64,000 bases of DNA from Echiichthys vipera (taxonomy: Eukaryota; Chordata; Actinopteri; Perciformes; Trachinidae). The translations under genes were made by a program, and so were the position numbers. The number at the start of each line of letters is the position of its first letter. Within the stretch, counting starts at the first letter, position 1. Positions 1-12,253 of the stretch are shown here, piece by piece. The notes below the pieces were generated by a model. The model searched no databases and had not been told where the DNA came from. It saw only the letters and a program-made list of their open reading frames with translations. Location of the stretch: NCBI GenBank assembly GCA_963691815.1, contig OY829652.1, forward strand, positions 13,049,027 to 13,113,026, read 5' to 3'.

Positions 1-879
1 AACTGCCCACGCTCCCTCTGCTTGCACTTTATGGGATCATTATGTGGGCGTTTTAGTGCGAGATCCTATCTAGAAGTGATGCGATATGGGCTGATAATTT
101 CTTAGTAGGCACCCATCCAACCTCACTTGGAGAGGAGCTGATGGTTATAGTGCTTTCATAGCAGAGTTTTGACCCGAAACTTCATCACAGGTCTGCTGCT
201 CAGACAGACAGACAGACATTGTCACAGATGTGGGCTTTCAGAGGTTTAAAGAGATGTTTGAATGATAAAATCCATTATAGGATTATTGTAAACCTCAAAT
301 GCAAACCAAATGGTAACCTTAGACACCTTTTGTTCTATCTTTTAATTCTGTCTACATGACTTCACTTGACCAATGTCACAAACAAGTCAAATTTAGGTTT
401 GATGAACTTGTTTGCCCCATGAATTACAATACTCCCAGATTACATAATGTCTGCTTGTGCTTGGTTGTGAACCTTAGTAATATAACACCACATGTTTGGC
501 TTTGCAGGCAGTTTTATCTAAATTTGTTTTGGAAATAAGTGAAAGCAAAATGATCATGCTAAAGATTTTTAAAAATCCTCACATGATCATTTGTTGAGTG
601 GTTGACTGTTAATAAATTGTGGACTTGCTGTAGATCATTTTCACAGCAGACATTTTGACTTGTTAAAGCAAAAAAAAAAAACACATCTGAAATTACTAAT
701 AATAATGACGACTGCATCCCATTTAGGAAGCCAGTGCCAGAACTCTGGTATTGTGCATGCTCGCTCACTGGCATGGCTTACTGGGACACTTACTAGAATG
801 GAGTCATTGTTAATGAGATTATTTCAACCTGTGCTTTTCCAGCTTTGACAGGCCAAAATATCTGCTGTGGAAAGGTTCT

Positions 880-1010
880 ATTAGGGCACAACTAATATTT
901 TGACAATCAATTAATCTGCTGATTATTTTCTCGAGTAACTGATGTCTATAAAACATCAGAAAATCATATAAATTGGTTATCAGAAGCCAATGTATGTAAT
1001 TTTTGCTTTA
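880..1010 (+). repeat. degenerate dispersed repeat
   Basis: GGGCACAACTAATATTTTGA, then AATTAATCTGCTGATTATTT and ATAAAACATCAGAAAATC, resembles the end of a widespread fish DNA-transposon family. A weaker relative is at about 27,948-28,100. Assignment is tentative. Confidence 0.5.
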
Positions 1011-1338
1011 AAAATTCTACAATTTTTTGTTGTAACTCTTAGGACACTGATGGCCTTTAGTGAACTGCAGTTGCTCGAGCCCCCGTGCTCGCACACTCCA
1101 TAGCCGCGTGCAAGTAGCAACCAAAACAGTGAGACTGAACATAATTGACCGGCATCATGTTGGTATAATGCTGTAAAATGAATTACAATCACATTTTCAA
1201 CAACACTAGCTTGCTGTTTGCAAATCACTCTATCAGCCAGCGTTCCTGAGCAACCGACGGCAGATCTATGCAGTGCTGCCGAGCTTCAGCCAGCTCACCA
1301 GCCGTTTTTCAATGCTGAGTGAAACACTCCAATTCAAC

Positions 1339-1401
1339 GAAGAAGAAGAAGAAGAAGAAGAAGAAGAAGAAGAAGAAGAAGAAGAAGAAGAAGAAGAAGA
1401 A
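1339..1401 (+). repeat. (AAG)n microsatellite
   Basis: About 21 perfect AAG units. The lysine-rich frame over it is a by-product. Confidence 0.95.
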
Positions 1402-2657
1402 TTCTGTTTACATTAGCCAGCTAAAACCACAATATATTTCCCATGTAAGTGTTTCCTCTAGGATTTTTATCAGAATCGGGGGTAACTGGTTTTGTTGTAC
1501 TACCGCAGTCCACACATGCTGTGCCTCTACTACACACATTCTGCAGTGACCAGAAGCCCCCAGACCCTCAGCTAGCCTAAACCTCAGCACCACAAGTTTG
1601 ATCAAGGACTGCCCTGACTACCCAGTAGTCACTAAGACGTTACACACAGGACCTTTAAATAGTGTGTACATAAAAATATGTAGCTGTGAAAGCACATTTC
1701 ACTTACTTTACTCAATTCTGCCAAATAAAATATATCTGAGAATCTTTTGATGTTGATCAAAAAAAAAGGGAGCTACGTGCATTTTGGAGCCAGAATGTCA
1801 GAGTGCAGTTTCACCTTGAGATGCCTCATATAGTCACACATCACTGCTGTAGCAGAGCAGCAGACATACATTAGTCACCCATTCAGAGTTACTTTACAGT
1901 TTTGAGTCAGACCTCAGAAATTTCCATCCAGAATAGATCTTTAATAGTGTTTGTGGCTAACACGTGTCCTTGGCCCTGCCCCAGGTGTGAGGTTTCTTCT
2001 TTCCTCACCAATAGGAACAGAAAAGCAACGTGGGCTTTATGCATTTTTTTGTATTATTATGCTGCTGCAGTCATACACTTGCATAACATTGTGAGGCCCA
2101 CATTAGAACTACAGCTCTTTTGTTTGGATGTCATTCCAACCTTTTCAAGTGAAAAAAGGTACCTGGCATCCCTCCAGCCTTCTTCAGAAGAGCAGTGCTG
2201 TGATTCAACAAGGGCGAGGAGCTTGCTTCCCCTCCACTTCCCCTCCATTACATGCTTTGAAACAGGAACACCAAGATGGCACATTAAGTGACGATTTTAA
2301 CCTATACTTAGCTCACCTACTCCTGCTCTTATTCACAAGTCGAAACGAGGCAGCACATGTGAAATGACTTTTAAATGTCAACAACATGCATTTACAGTAA
2401 AGTCATGCGTACTGAGTATGCAGAGATGAAGTCATTCAGAATCCTCCACCGCACAACAGAAAAGCCCTGGGGGGTGAGGTTAGATAAGGCGAGGGGGAGG
2501 ACAGGTGTCAAAGAGTGGCTGTTACAGAAGGCGCATGAAGGTCCTGCGGGACTGAGGGTCTGACTTGCTGCTGCTGTGTCTAGAGATCGCCCCTGTGCAA
2601 CTCTGTGCTTATTCTGGGATACACGTGACACTCTCTCTCTCCCCTGCCCCCAACTTT

Positions 2658-2661
<4 letters not shown>

Positions 2662-2688
<27 letters not shown>
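2662..2688 (+). repeat. (CA)n microsatellite
   Basis: About 13 CA units in C/T-rich flanking DNA. Confidence 0.9.
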
Positions 2689-3564
2689 CTTCTATCTCTC
2701 TACATACATAACTAATCCTGTTCCTGCCCCCTCACTGCCCTTTCTCACATTTTTGCACTCCATTTCCTAATTCCTTCAGTGATCTTCCAGTCAGTCACCT
2801 TAGCAAATTCTGCCCCCAACCCCTCCATCTCTTCCTCGTGTTATCACATCATGTCCACAAGAAAACACATGTGCAAACATCCGCGTCCTCCCTCTATGTG
2901 GTCTTTAGCATGATGACTTCATAGATTAAAGCCTCTGCTCTTAGTACTCTATAAGTATTTGAATATTCAGCATGCACACGAATGCATGATTCATCAACGA
3001 TTCACAACCGTTCTTGCTACAGGCAAGTTTGGGTACATTTTGTACAGCTTAACTTTAAAAAAAAAAGTCAAGTGAGAATCGCCTGTTTTAAAGTAAAGTC
3101 ACTATGAGGCTGATGAAGAGAACACATTTAATGTGAGACGCAGTGTGCCACATGTTTTTTTCTGTCAATACAGTGTGTGCTTTAGGAAGCAGTCCTTATT
3201 AAGGAGAAGAAAGGGCTGGATGATTCAGACAGACAGTTTTGCCTCCACTGGCATCGTAGTTAATATCCTAATATAACATTTTTCTGTCATCGTTATTTAG
3301 ACCCATATTTAGACAATAAATGTCTTGTGACCTGAGAATTTATGACCCCAGAAAAGACATTTTTACACCTACAAAATCAATGGCAATGGGTATAAAATGA
3401 TTAATAAAGTACTGCACACTATGATCACAGCTCCCTTTATTAGCGGCATATCATACAGCTACAGTTCTTCCTTTTGACACTGCCTAGACCTTTCTCACAC
3501 ATACACTTTGATTTCTCACAGCAGGTAAAGCAAAGGGGTAATGGTGGCTTTGTTCCATTGAAGT

Positions 3565-4080
3565 AAGCCATTGACTGCATTTTTATATAGCATTTTTCTA
3601 GTCTCAGCGACCACTCACGATGATTTACAAAACAAGCCAGCATTTACTCATTTATGGGGTTCAATGAGACCAGGACGTTCTGATTAGTGGACGACCCCTC
3701 CACCTCCAGAGCCACAGTCGCTCCCCTCATTACAGTGAGCCAATGTGCACAAATGGTAAATGGACTGCATTTATATAGTGCATTTCTACCTTACTGGACA
3801 AGGCGCTTTACAATTTACCTCTCATTCACCCATTCACAAACGCATCGGTGGTGGCGGAGCTGCCATGCAGGTACTGGGCTGCCCATTGGAAGCAACTTGA
3901 GGTTCAGTGGCTTCCTCAAGGATGCTTTGACACATACTGTCCAGAGCCAGGGTTCAGACCACCAAACTGCATGCCATGCAGGTACTGGGCTGCCCATTGG
4001 AAGCAACTTGAGGTTCAGTGGCTTGCTCAAGGATGCTTTGACACATACTGTCCAGAGCCAGGGTTCAGACCACCAAACTT
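3565..4080 (+). repeat. dispersed repeat cluster with a 111-bp tandem duplication
   Basis: Two diverged copies of a unit starting GCATTTATATAG-like are present (about 3575 and 3768). The second leads into 3861-3971 and 3972-4079, two adjacent copies of a 111-bp block (TGCCATGCAGGTACTGGGCT...) that differ at about one base (CTTCCTC versus CTTGCTC). Open frames here repeat themselves for that reason and are not genes. Confidence 0.75.
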
Positions 4081-4467
4081 GTGATTAAGATTTGCGTGCA
4101 CATTTGGGTGTGAGTGTGAAACGTATGCACTATTGTGCCCTTAAAAGATCCCACAATGGACCAAATATATATATAAATAAATAGGTGCAACAACATACGC
4201 ATATGGATCCACATGCCTCATACATTCAAAAACACGCAACCTCAAAAACACTTGGTCTCCATGGCAAATTTCAGCCTCATAGAAAGTTGCCGAGTTGAAT
4301 AAGAGTGCACAACAACTGGTTCATGAATTATAAAAGGAACATGGCTAAAGTATGGGGTGAGGCAAGCCATAACCCCATGAAAATGGAACTCTGCTTAGTC
4401 CAATAATGCCTACCACAAATATCTATGACAACTGGTTAATGAATTATGAAAGGGGACATGGTGAAAT

Positions 4468-4526
4468 TGTTTGTGTGTGCGTGTGCGTGTGTGTGTGCGT
4501 GTGCGTGTGCGTGTGCGTGTGCGTGT

Positions 4527-4575
<49 letters not shown>

Positions 4576-4701
4576 TCTTTTATAGAAGGTTTGGTCATGC
4601 TACTCAAATCTGTTAAGAAGTTATGTGCCTTTTTGTTATAGTTATAAGCCCATTTTTGCCAATTGGCACAAACACAAACACACACACACACACACACACA
4701 C
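4468..4701 (+). repeat. (GT)n/(GC GT)n tract facing a (CA)n tract
   Basis: A mixed GT/GCGT tract at 4468-4577 is followed 95 bp later by (CA)n at 4672-4701, so the two can pair as an inverted repeat. Alternating purine-pyrimidine DNA of this kind can adopt Z-form. Confidence 0.9.
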
Positions 4702-5269
4702 ATTTTAGCCTCTCCTAAGGCAAGAACTGTGGCCGCCAAAGTGTGTGGAAATGATTGTGGAAAAACTGACCGAAAATGCATTACATTTTCTAGATGCCTA
4801 AATCACTGGTCAAAGATTACGTAAACTGACCATTTATAAGAGTCCAATATGTCCCTTTACTGCTCACTATAACTGGGTGTGTATTATACTGTTAATGGAT
4901 TAGTGAATGAGTTCATGGAGGAAGTGATTTCAGACACAGCTCAGGATCCTGAAACAGGTCCAACCAATGGAAAGCTTTACATCTGTCATGACACTACTAC
5001 ATTAACAATGGCTCCATTAAGTGCCAGCCATGATTTTCTATTTTCTGTTGACTTTCTACAAAAACTTTAATAACATGAATGTATTCATTTCTAACTATCA
5101 TCTGTATATCTAATATAAGTACAAAATGATGAATGGATAGGACAACTAAACATTCTTTATTTAATCACAGGGACACCCAGAATCCTCATACTTTAATGAC
5201 AATGTAAATCTTTGAGCGGATGTTGGGCACTATATTGATAATATACAGTCTACACCAGACACAATGCTA

Positions 5270-5272
<3 letters not shown>

Positions 5273-5340
<68 letters not shown>
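5273..5340 (+). repeat. (AT)n microsatellite
   Basis: About 30 AT units, self-complementary. Confidence 0.92.
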
Positions 5341-5501
5341 TATATTATATTAGGCTGTATTTATTGATTTATTGTTACTTTTAGTGAAACATAGCTATGA
5401 CCTTGCTTTAAACATTTTAACCCAAGAACTATTTTGCTTTCTGGCCGTTCTTCCTTTTGTCAATTTATGGCTATTTTACATTTGAATGATGGAACAAGCA
5501 G

Positions 5502-5793
5502 GTCTGCACGGTGGAGTGGTGGTTAACACTGTTGCCTCACAGCAAGAGGGTTCCTGGTTTGAATCTCGGCTGGGGCCCTTCTGTCCTTCTGTGTGGAATT
5601 TTTATGTTCTCCGTTCTCTGTGAAAACCCGTTTTCTCCGGGTTTTCCGGACTCCTCCCACAGTCCCTGCGATAGACTGGTGTCCTGTCAAGGGTGTACCA
5701 CGCCTCACGCCCGATGTCAGCTGCGATCGGCTCCAGGAACCCCCCTGCCCCCCATGATCCAGATGGACAAGCAGTTAAAGATGTATGGATGAT
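5502..5793 (+). repeat. dispersed fish repeat (copy 1)
   Basis: It begins GCACGGTGGAGTGGTGGTTA and ends near CAGTTAAAGATGTATGGATG. I recognise this as a very common teleost dispersed repeat. The segment CGATAGACTGGTGTCCTGTC reappears inverted at 46.1-46.3 kb. The frames overlapping it are not genes. Confidence 0.85.
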
Positions 5794-7487
5794 GGAACAT
5801 GTTGCAAAGTTGCAGTCAGTGTATGGCCTACGATATTTCATCTCAGTGAAACTGGCAACACAATGCAGTGAAAAGATACTTCTTGCTTTTTGCCTTTTTA
5901 GACATGTCACAAATATCATGATGAAGGCCTATCCTTGCTAATTGTCAATGTATCAAGTTTTGCAGTTTTGATTACAACCCCTATTTAAAAAGAAGATAAC
6001 GAAAGGTATTAAAACAAAAGAACAGGATTAAAAAAAAACTGGTGTGTAAAGTATGGAAAATTCCAGGTTTTCTGGAGAGGAACAGTTGCATGTTTACTCC
6101 TCCATCTCCTTAGAGACATTAACTAGGTCAAGCGCAAATGAATCTGCCAACAGCCTAAAGAGTAGTGGTGACAGGGGGAGGGATGTGGTGGCGGGGGGAT
6201 TCTGTGGACTTTGGGCACAAATCTCATAGTCACGATGAAACTCAGTTACCTAATTTTAGCTCAAGCCTCCCACATGGCCCATTAACTTCCCAAGGAGGTC
6301 TGAATTCATGCAGCATTGGTTGGCGCTCAGCTCAGCGAGATCTTGGTTAAACAGTTTAATGGTCACATAGCTAATTATGTACAGCCACAAACTTAGCCAG
6401 GCAGGGACACTCAACATCATAACCATTTATCCTGCATTAATTCTTCCTTGGCTGTAAGACCAGAGTCTTTAGAATGACGCATTTTGTCCCCATATAGCAC
6501 TAAAATTTCGTAATATATGTAACTCTACCTCTGCTCATGATTTCATACAGCGTTGGCTGGAGTACGTACACCCGAGTTAAGCCCATCCTCCCTTTGGTAT
6601 TTTCATTTTGTCAATAAAATCGGACCATGTTGTCAGACTGGGTTATTTTTTCCAGATACAACTTCTTCCAAGATAAAAATCTGTGAGATTGTATTTCCAC
6701 TTTGTAAATAACTAGACCATGAATTAGCAATACAAATTTTTAAACAATAGAGAAAAACATGTGTCATTTATGCAAAGGAGAACAGCAGCATGTTGTATAA
6801 CAAAATAATGAAGAGCCGGTAGAGAAAACTCTCTAATTATGTAAGGATGATACATGCCGTAATGGAAACTTACATAAATGTAGTTTTTTACGGAAGGGAT
6901 CAACTCTCAGACACACGCGTATGATGGTAAAGAGGTGTGAACGGAGTGGAAATAGCCTCAAAGCATAGCTCAGCACATTGAGTTTGACATCTGATCCCCA
7001 GGGGGACAGGTTTCAACCAAATGTTTTAGGCTAATTTGCAGGTCGGCTGTTCCACAAGGTCAGTAGGTTCAAAGTGTCACAGATGGTTGAGTCCAAGAGC
7101 GTAGGAGCTGGTCTTTCTTAGTTAAGGGAAAGAGAGAGTAGGGGGATGGGCTCTCAGCAGGTCAATAGGTTTGTGTACATTTGTGTGTGGATGTGTGGAG
7201 CCATGTGCATTAGTGTGTTTGTCTTGTCCTCCCATTTTTTTTAAAGAGCAACCAATTAGTGGATTAGTGTGTATTTCTGGATGGAAACAAAGACGAACAA
7301 CTGAACCGGAAATGACGTAACTATATACAGTGTAACTCCTATTAAAGGCATCTCATTTACAGACTTAGTGGAAGTTGACAGCATCCAAATTCAACAGTTT
7401 AAAAATTAATGCAAGAAGCACAGCCAAAATCACCAGTTGTAGCCGAAATAACAACTGACGCTGTGTATCTTAACAACTTCTCTCTTG

Positions 7488-8423
7488 TACAGAAGCCCTA
7501 AATGGTCATACATTACATACATTTTATTTCCTCTGTTTTCCTGTGATAACAAGATAATATCTCCGTTTTCTCGTGATAACGAGATCATTTTCCTCCTTTT
7601 TCTTGTGATAATGAGATGATAAATTTAATAGAAATTAATGAAAAGTGATAGGCATGAGATTTCCATCCAACTGACATGACATGCCTTGTAAAGACTTCTT
7701 ATAGCTTGAGAAGATTTTTTTTTTTTTTTTGGTCTCTCTAGGACTCATTATACTTCGGACTTGTTCTACTTTTGTTCACGTACTGTACTGTAAACATCTG
7801 TATCCTTACTTGTGCATGCAAGCAAATGTATTTATGTAGGTATGTAAATGTATGCTTTTGTGTACAAAGGCCTACCTCTATTTTTGAAGAGGGCTGGTGG
7901 GGAAAAAGTGAGGGGGGGAGTAGCTTTGGGTAGCATTGTTGGAGTGTGAGTGTGAATGTACGAGTATGTATGTCCTTGTGCTTATATGTTTTATATTATG
8001 TTTAGTATTTACTTTTATTTAGTTTGTGTTATTTTGTTTGTGTTTGTTATTTGTAAGGACCCCTCTCAAAAATGAAATGGTACCTCTCAAGGGGCTATCC
8101 TAAACTGTAATCTGCATATTTATGTGCACAGTGTAAAACTCCTCCCATTACTGGTATTTATGTTTTTGTAATATAATATTGTTGACAATAAAGTTTTGTT
8201 TGTTCATCAGGCTAACTCACGCCTCTGATAAAGCTGAAGCCTTGCTAACGTCTTCTTGGATGACGCACACTAACATGACGCTGTTTCAGCCTGTGTCAGG
8301 CCTTAATTGAAGAGATATGTGACGGTGATCTCATTATCACGAGAAAACGGAGGGAAATTATCTCATTAATAAAATAAAAAAACATAAAATGTATGTGATG
8401 TATGACCTTTTAGGGCTTCTGTA
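7488..8423. mobile_element. 936-bp non-autonomous DNA transposon with inverted ends
   Basis: The left end reads TACAGAAGCCCTAAATGGTC at 7488; the right end is its inverse with few changes, ending at 8423. The arms continue with CATACATTACATACATTTTA and blocks of GATAACGAGAT / CGTTTTCTCGTGATAA type. The flanks carry an identical 6-bp duplication, CTCTTG (7482-7487 and 8424-8429). No transposase ORF lies inside. The superfamily is not clear. Confidence 0.8.
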
Positions 8424-9486
8424 CTCTTGCACCTGAAACGGAAACACTTGAAAAGTAAAGTGGCCCTGCACTTGCTGGTGCTTAACACGCAGTGACCTCT
8501 CATTGTCCTTGGCCTCAGTAGCAATTTTTCTGTTCTGTGTTATGAAAACATGAACTCTGGTCTGAGCTGCCTATAGAATGACTGACATTTCCACCCTCTG
8601 CTGTGACTTAACTCAATCCACATACATGAGTACTCAAGCTGACCAATTGTATATTGTTGTTTGTCACTTTCAATCTACTGTTCACTCAACATGGTTTTCA
8701 CAGGCAGCTTTGATGAAGATTGATAGCAGAGCGGTTCAATTAATTCCCTGAGAACAGCAGTATGAGCAAAGTCGGCTGACAGCGGCGAAAGAGCCCAGAT
8801 GTTCAAGGCTCTACCCGCTCTCTAAAAACTGACGAATGAATCAACTTTTGGAGAGCTGTAGCCAATAAGAGGGCAGACTTGTACATACACATATGCTGCG
8901 TTATATTTAAAATGCTGCTGGAAATTGAAAGAAAAACATGAAAAATTGAAGACTACAGGGATATTAGTAGAAGACGGCTAGCTTATATATTTATATATTA
9001 TTTAGTATTAGCATTTCAGAAGCATTTTAACAATAGCAGCTAGCTAGTTGTTAGCAAACATATCTTTCTACAATCCATGATGTGCGAAGAAATGAGAGAA
9101 AACACTGCATGCAAATAACAAAACACAACTTTTTAACCAGCAAATTATGTGATTGGAGTGATTGGCCAAAAAGAAAGTGTGAAAGTCCACAGCAAATTTT
9201 GTAGGAGAAAAAAAGTGTATGTCCGGTGAAAATACATCAAATAAGCCATCGAGACAGTTTATTTTCCATGATCAACCATGTGTAGATAATGCCCGGGAGA
9301 GACGCTAACAGCCCAAAAGTTCTAACACTGATTAGCTCAGGGCGGTGCGCTGAACGCATCCAAAATGGCATTTTTTAACCACCAATATTGCTCAGAATAG
9401 CACCAAACCTCTGCAGTAGCATGATTAGGGTCCCTACACTTACAACATAGTTATCCAACGCAGAGTTTGACAGTTTCCAGGTATTC
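8424..9486. other. intergenic, no gene seen
   Basis: A/T-rich unique-looking DNA without coding signal. Confidence 0.6.
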
Positions 9487-9700
9487 ATTTTATTTAGAGG
9501 AATATTTCAACATTTAATTTGCTTTCTTGCTGTGAGTTCAGTGAGAAGATTGATAACACTTTAATGTCTACATGGTAAATATGTACAGCTGCCGCAAGTA
9601 GCTGGTTAGCTTAGTTTAGCATTAAGACTGAAAACAGGTGGAAACAGCTAGCCCGACTCCGTCCAAAGGACGAAAATCTGCCTTCAAGTTATGGCCTAGA
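9487..9700. mobile_element. degenerate relative of the TTAA element at 20.6 kb
   Basis: The text from GAGGAATATTTCAACATTT through GAGAAGATTGATAACACTTT and GCTGGTTAGCTTAGTTTAGC to GGAAACAGCTAGCCC aligns in order with the left part of the element at 20631. The other end is missing, so this is a truncated copy. Confidence 0.65.
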
Positions 9701-9921
9701 ACAGTTGCCAGGCAACCTGCAGAAACTCAAGGGAGTCACTGCTCCTGGCCAAATAACAGTCCAGCACATAACGGTCCATAAACGTACAAATTGATATTTA
9801 AGTTTTTGTACCGATTAAACAAACAAGATACAACATGTCAATTAGTGGCAGCTGGTAAGCAGCTTTTGTTATCCAGGCAAACAACTGAAACAGATAGAGT
9901 TTCCAGTATTTGTGCTAATAT

Positions 9922-10312
9922 TAAAGTGACCAGATTTCTGAGACAAAATCCGGGGCAAGACAGACACACTTCCAGAGATGCAAGCAATGTAAGCGTAAAG
10001 ACTAATATTCCTCAAACATCACAAGGATTGTTTTTGAATATATATTTTTTCTGATTTTCTATGATTTCTTTACTAAATTTTTATCTATTATCCTTCCTTA
10101 TCTTCTGACCTGGAGATGTCAAACCACTTTGGCTTTAGACTGTGAGTAGTAGGGTGCGCAACTATACGTGTCATTTGGTCAACATTTACGTTTTTCATTT
10201 TTTTCTATATTCCATTTTCAGATCTTTCAGTCACAGTGAAAACCGGGGACATTTCCTGGGACAGGAGTAGCTGGGGACAGGTCCCTGAAAACAGGGACGT
10301 CTGGTCACCCTA
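9922..10312. mobile_element. hAT-like non-autonomous element, 391 bp
   Basis: The ends are TAAAGTGACCAGA and the complement of TAGGGTGACCAGA. The flanks are GCTAATAT (9914-9921) and GCTAATAA (10313-10320), an 8-bp duplication with one mismatch, the length expected for hAT. The short frame inside (9791-10054) crosses the element border and is not a gene. Confidence 0.72.
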
Positions 10313-11749
10313 GCTAATAAAGGTTAATTGGCTGGGGCTGTAGCCTTACATTTAACAAACAAATATGAAAATGATGTCAATCTCCTTATTTAATTGTTGC
10401 ATGTTGCGCCCCAACCATTGCATTCAAAATACAGTTATATGGACCACTTTGTACCAGTGAAGACTACAACGCTTTCATCAGTTAAAGATACATTAATTAA
10501 TCTGTGGAAAAAAACTTTCAGTGCGACTACACATTTGTTTATTGAACCCATTGTCCCCAATTCACTTAGTGAATAATTCTATGCCAGAAAAAAACTTTTG
10601 AATGTCAACACCAAATGTCTGTACAATTTCATTCAGACCACAAGGAAAGCTCAAGTGCCATAGTCAGTTTTCGAACATGTTTTTCCATCCTGCCATTGGT
10701 GAACAATTATTGAAATGCTGCTGAATTTGCATCATAAATTAGTCCTTTTTTCATTACCTTGAACTTCTGCAGGAAGGTAGTGACAAGACCTCCTAGCTAT
10801 TCTTACAGTGTCTGACCTGACCTTTGACTTCGCCTTTTGAACAGAATGTAACAAGACACAATGTGAAATGTGAAGTCTAAGTCTGACCTGCCAGAAAACA
10901 TTCACAGAGAGCCAGCTAAAATGTCACAGCTGAGTCACATATCATGCAGGAACTCATGTGAATGAGGTCAGAGGTCCCAGGGTTCACCATATTGTAAAGT
11001 GATGACCAGTGGTGGAAAGTGACTAAGGAGGTTCAATAAAAGTTCTTAAGTACATTTCTGAGGTACTTGTTCTATTGATTACTTCCATCTAATGCTACTT
11101 TTTTCCTTTTATTCCACTACATTTCAGATGATTATCTCCCAAACGACGATGCATTGTTCATTGACAAAAATCTTTTCAATATGACGGAGCTTTGCAAAGG
11201 TAGTTCTCAAGCCTTAGATGGGGGTGGTACACATTAATTAGCCTGCAAGTTATAGCCCTCAACTAAACACAGAGTGAAAAGAGACAATACAAACATTAAC
11301 AGTATTCAATAAATGTTCTTTTAAGTTTGGCAATTTTGTTAATATTATTACGTTGTTGTTGTTTTATTCTATCAGATGCAAAAACAAACAAACAAACATG
11401 ATATCATCCTTTTACATTGGCTGTTGGCTGTCCTGCTCACTAAATTTCAACATCTGCCATTAAAAGACCCATACCGGTTGACCACTAATATACTAATATA
11501 CCATATGTGCAAATAGAAATCAGAATAATGCATTGTAAATACAGATGGAAACAAATGGATATGTGAAATATGTATTCACACTACAATATGTAAAACATGA
11601 AAACAGTGCTGAAAATGAACATGTACTATTGTGCAGTATAAATGCAGTATTAATGTCAGTACACCAGAGTACAGTGGAGAAAACATTGGTCAATATTTGC
11701 ACAGTTGAAGATATAAATAATGAGGGTTAAGGGTTAAGAAAGGGGTGAA
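10313..11749. other. intergenic, no gene seen
   Basis: No gene. The part from about 11,520 may still belong to the LINE fragment that follows. Confidence 0.55.
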
Positions 11750-12253
11750 ATAGGTCCAGGGGCCAGTCTATTGCCTGAACAGTTTGATGGCCTTTCCGGC
11801 AGGAATGACTTCCTGTGATGCTCTGTGGTACATTTTAGTGGGATGAGTCTAGCACTGACTGTGCTCCTGCATTTGACCAGTGTGGTCATGAAGTGGGTGG
11901 GTGACATTGTCTAAGATGACAGGTAATTTGAACAGCATCCTCCTATTTGACACTGCCTCCAAAGAGTCAAGCTCCACCCCAACAACGCCCCTAGCCTTTA
12001 GTATCAGTTTGCTGAGTCTGTTGGTGTCCGCTGCCCTCAGCCTGCTTCCCAAGCACATGACAGCGATCAAGATAGCCCTGGCCACACCAGACTCATAAAA
12101 CATCTTCAGCATTGTCCGGTAAATGTTGAAGGACCTCAGGTACCTCAGAAAAAAGAGATTCTCCTTTTTGTAGAGGGCTAAAGCGTTCTTAGTCCAGTCT
12201 AGTTTATTATAAATGTGCACTCCCAGGCACTTGTTGTCCCACTGAGGCTTCAT
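11750..12253 (-). mobile_element. non-LTR retrotransposon 3' fragment
   Basis: The minus-strand frame 12253-11849 contains CLGVHIYNKLDWTKNALALY, then RYLRSFNIYRTMLKMFYES, SRLRAADTNRLSKLILKA and THPLHDHTGQ. This is the thumb/C-terminal part of a LINE reverse transcriptase different from the 16.9-kb family. Sequence down to about 11750 looks like its continuation. The 5' end is absent. Confidence 0.85.

Larger units (their letters stand above)
1..3564. other. intergenic, no gene seen
   Basis: Apart from the repeats listed, I see no splice-bounded coding segment here. Open frames are short and overlap on both strands. Confidence 0.6.
4702..7487. other. intergenic, no gene seen
   Basis: It holds the (AT)n tract and one dispersed repeat (5502-5793). 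The rest shows nothing I can name. Confidence 0.6.

Noticed and set aside
1319..1549. Lysine-rich open frame
   Set aside because: It is a direct reading of the (AAG)n microsatellite.
3687..4088. 133-residue frame with an internal repeat
   Set aside because: The frame crosses dispersed repeats and the 111-bp tandem duplication; opposite and other frames are open too, for the same reason.
5511..5941. Overlapping frames on both strands
   Set aside because: They lie on a common dispersed fish repeat with higher G/C content, which keeps several frames open.
9791..10054. 87-residue frame
   Set aside because: It crosses the border of the hAT-like element and has no splice or protein signal.
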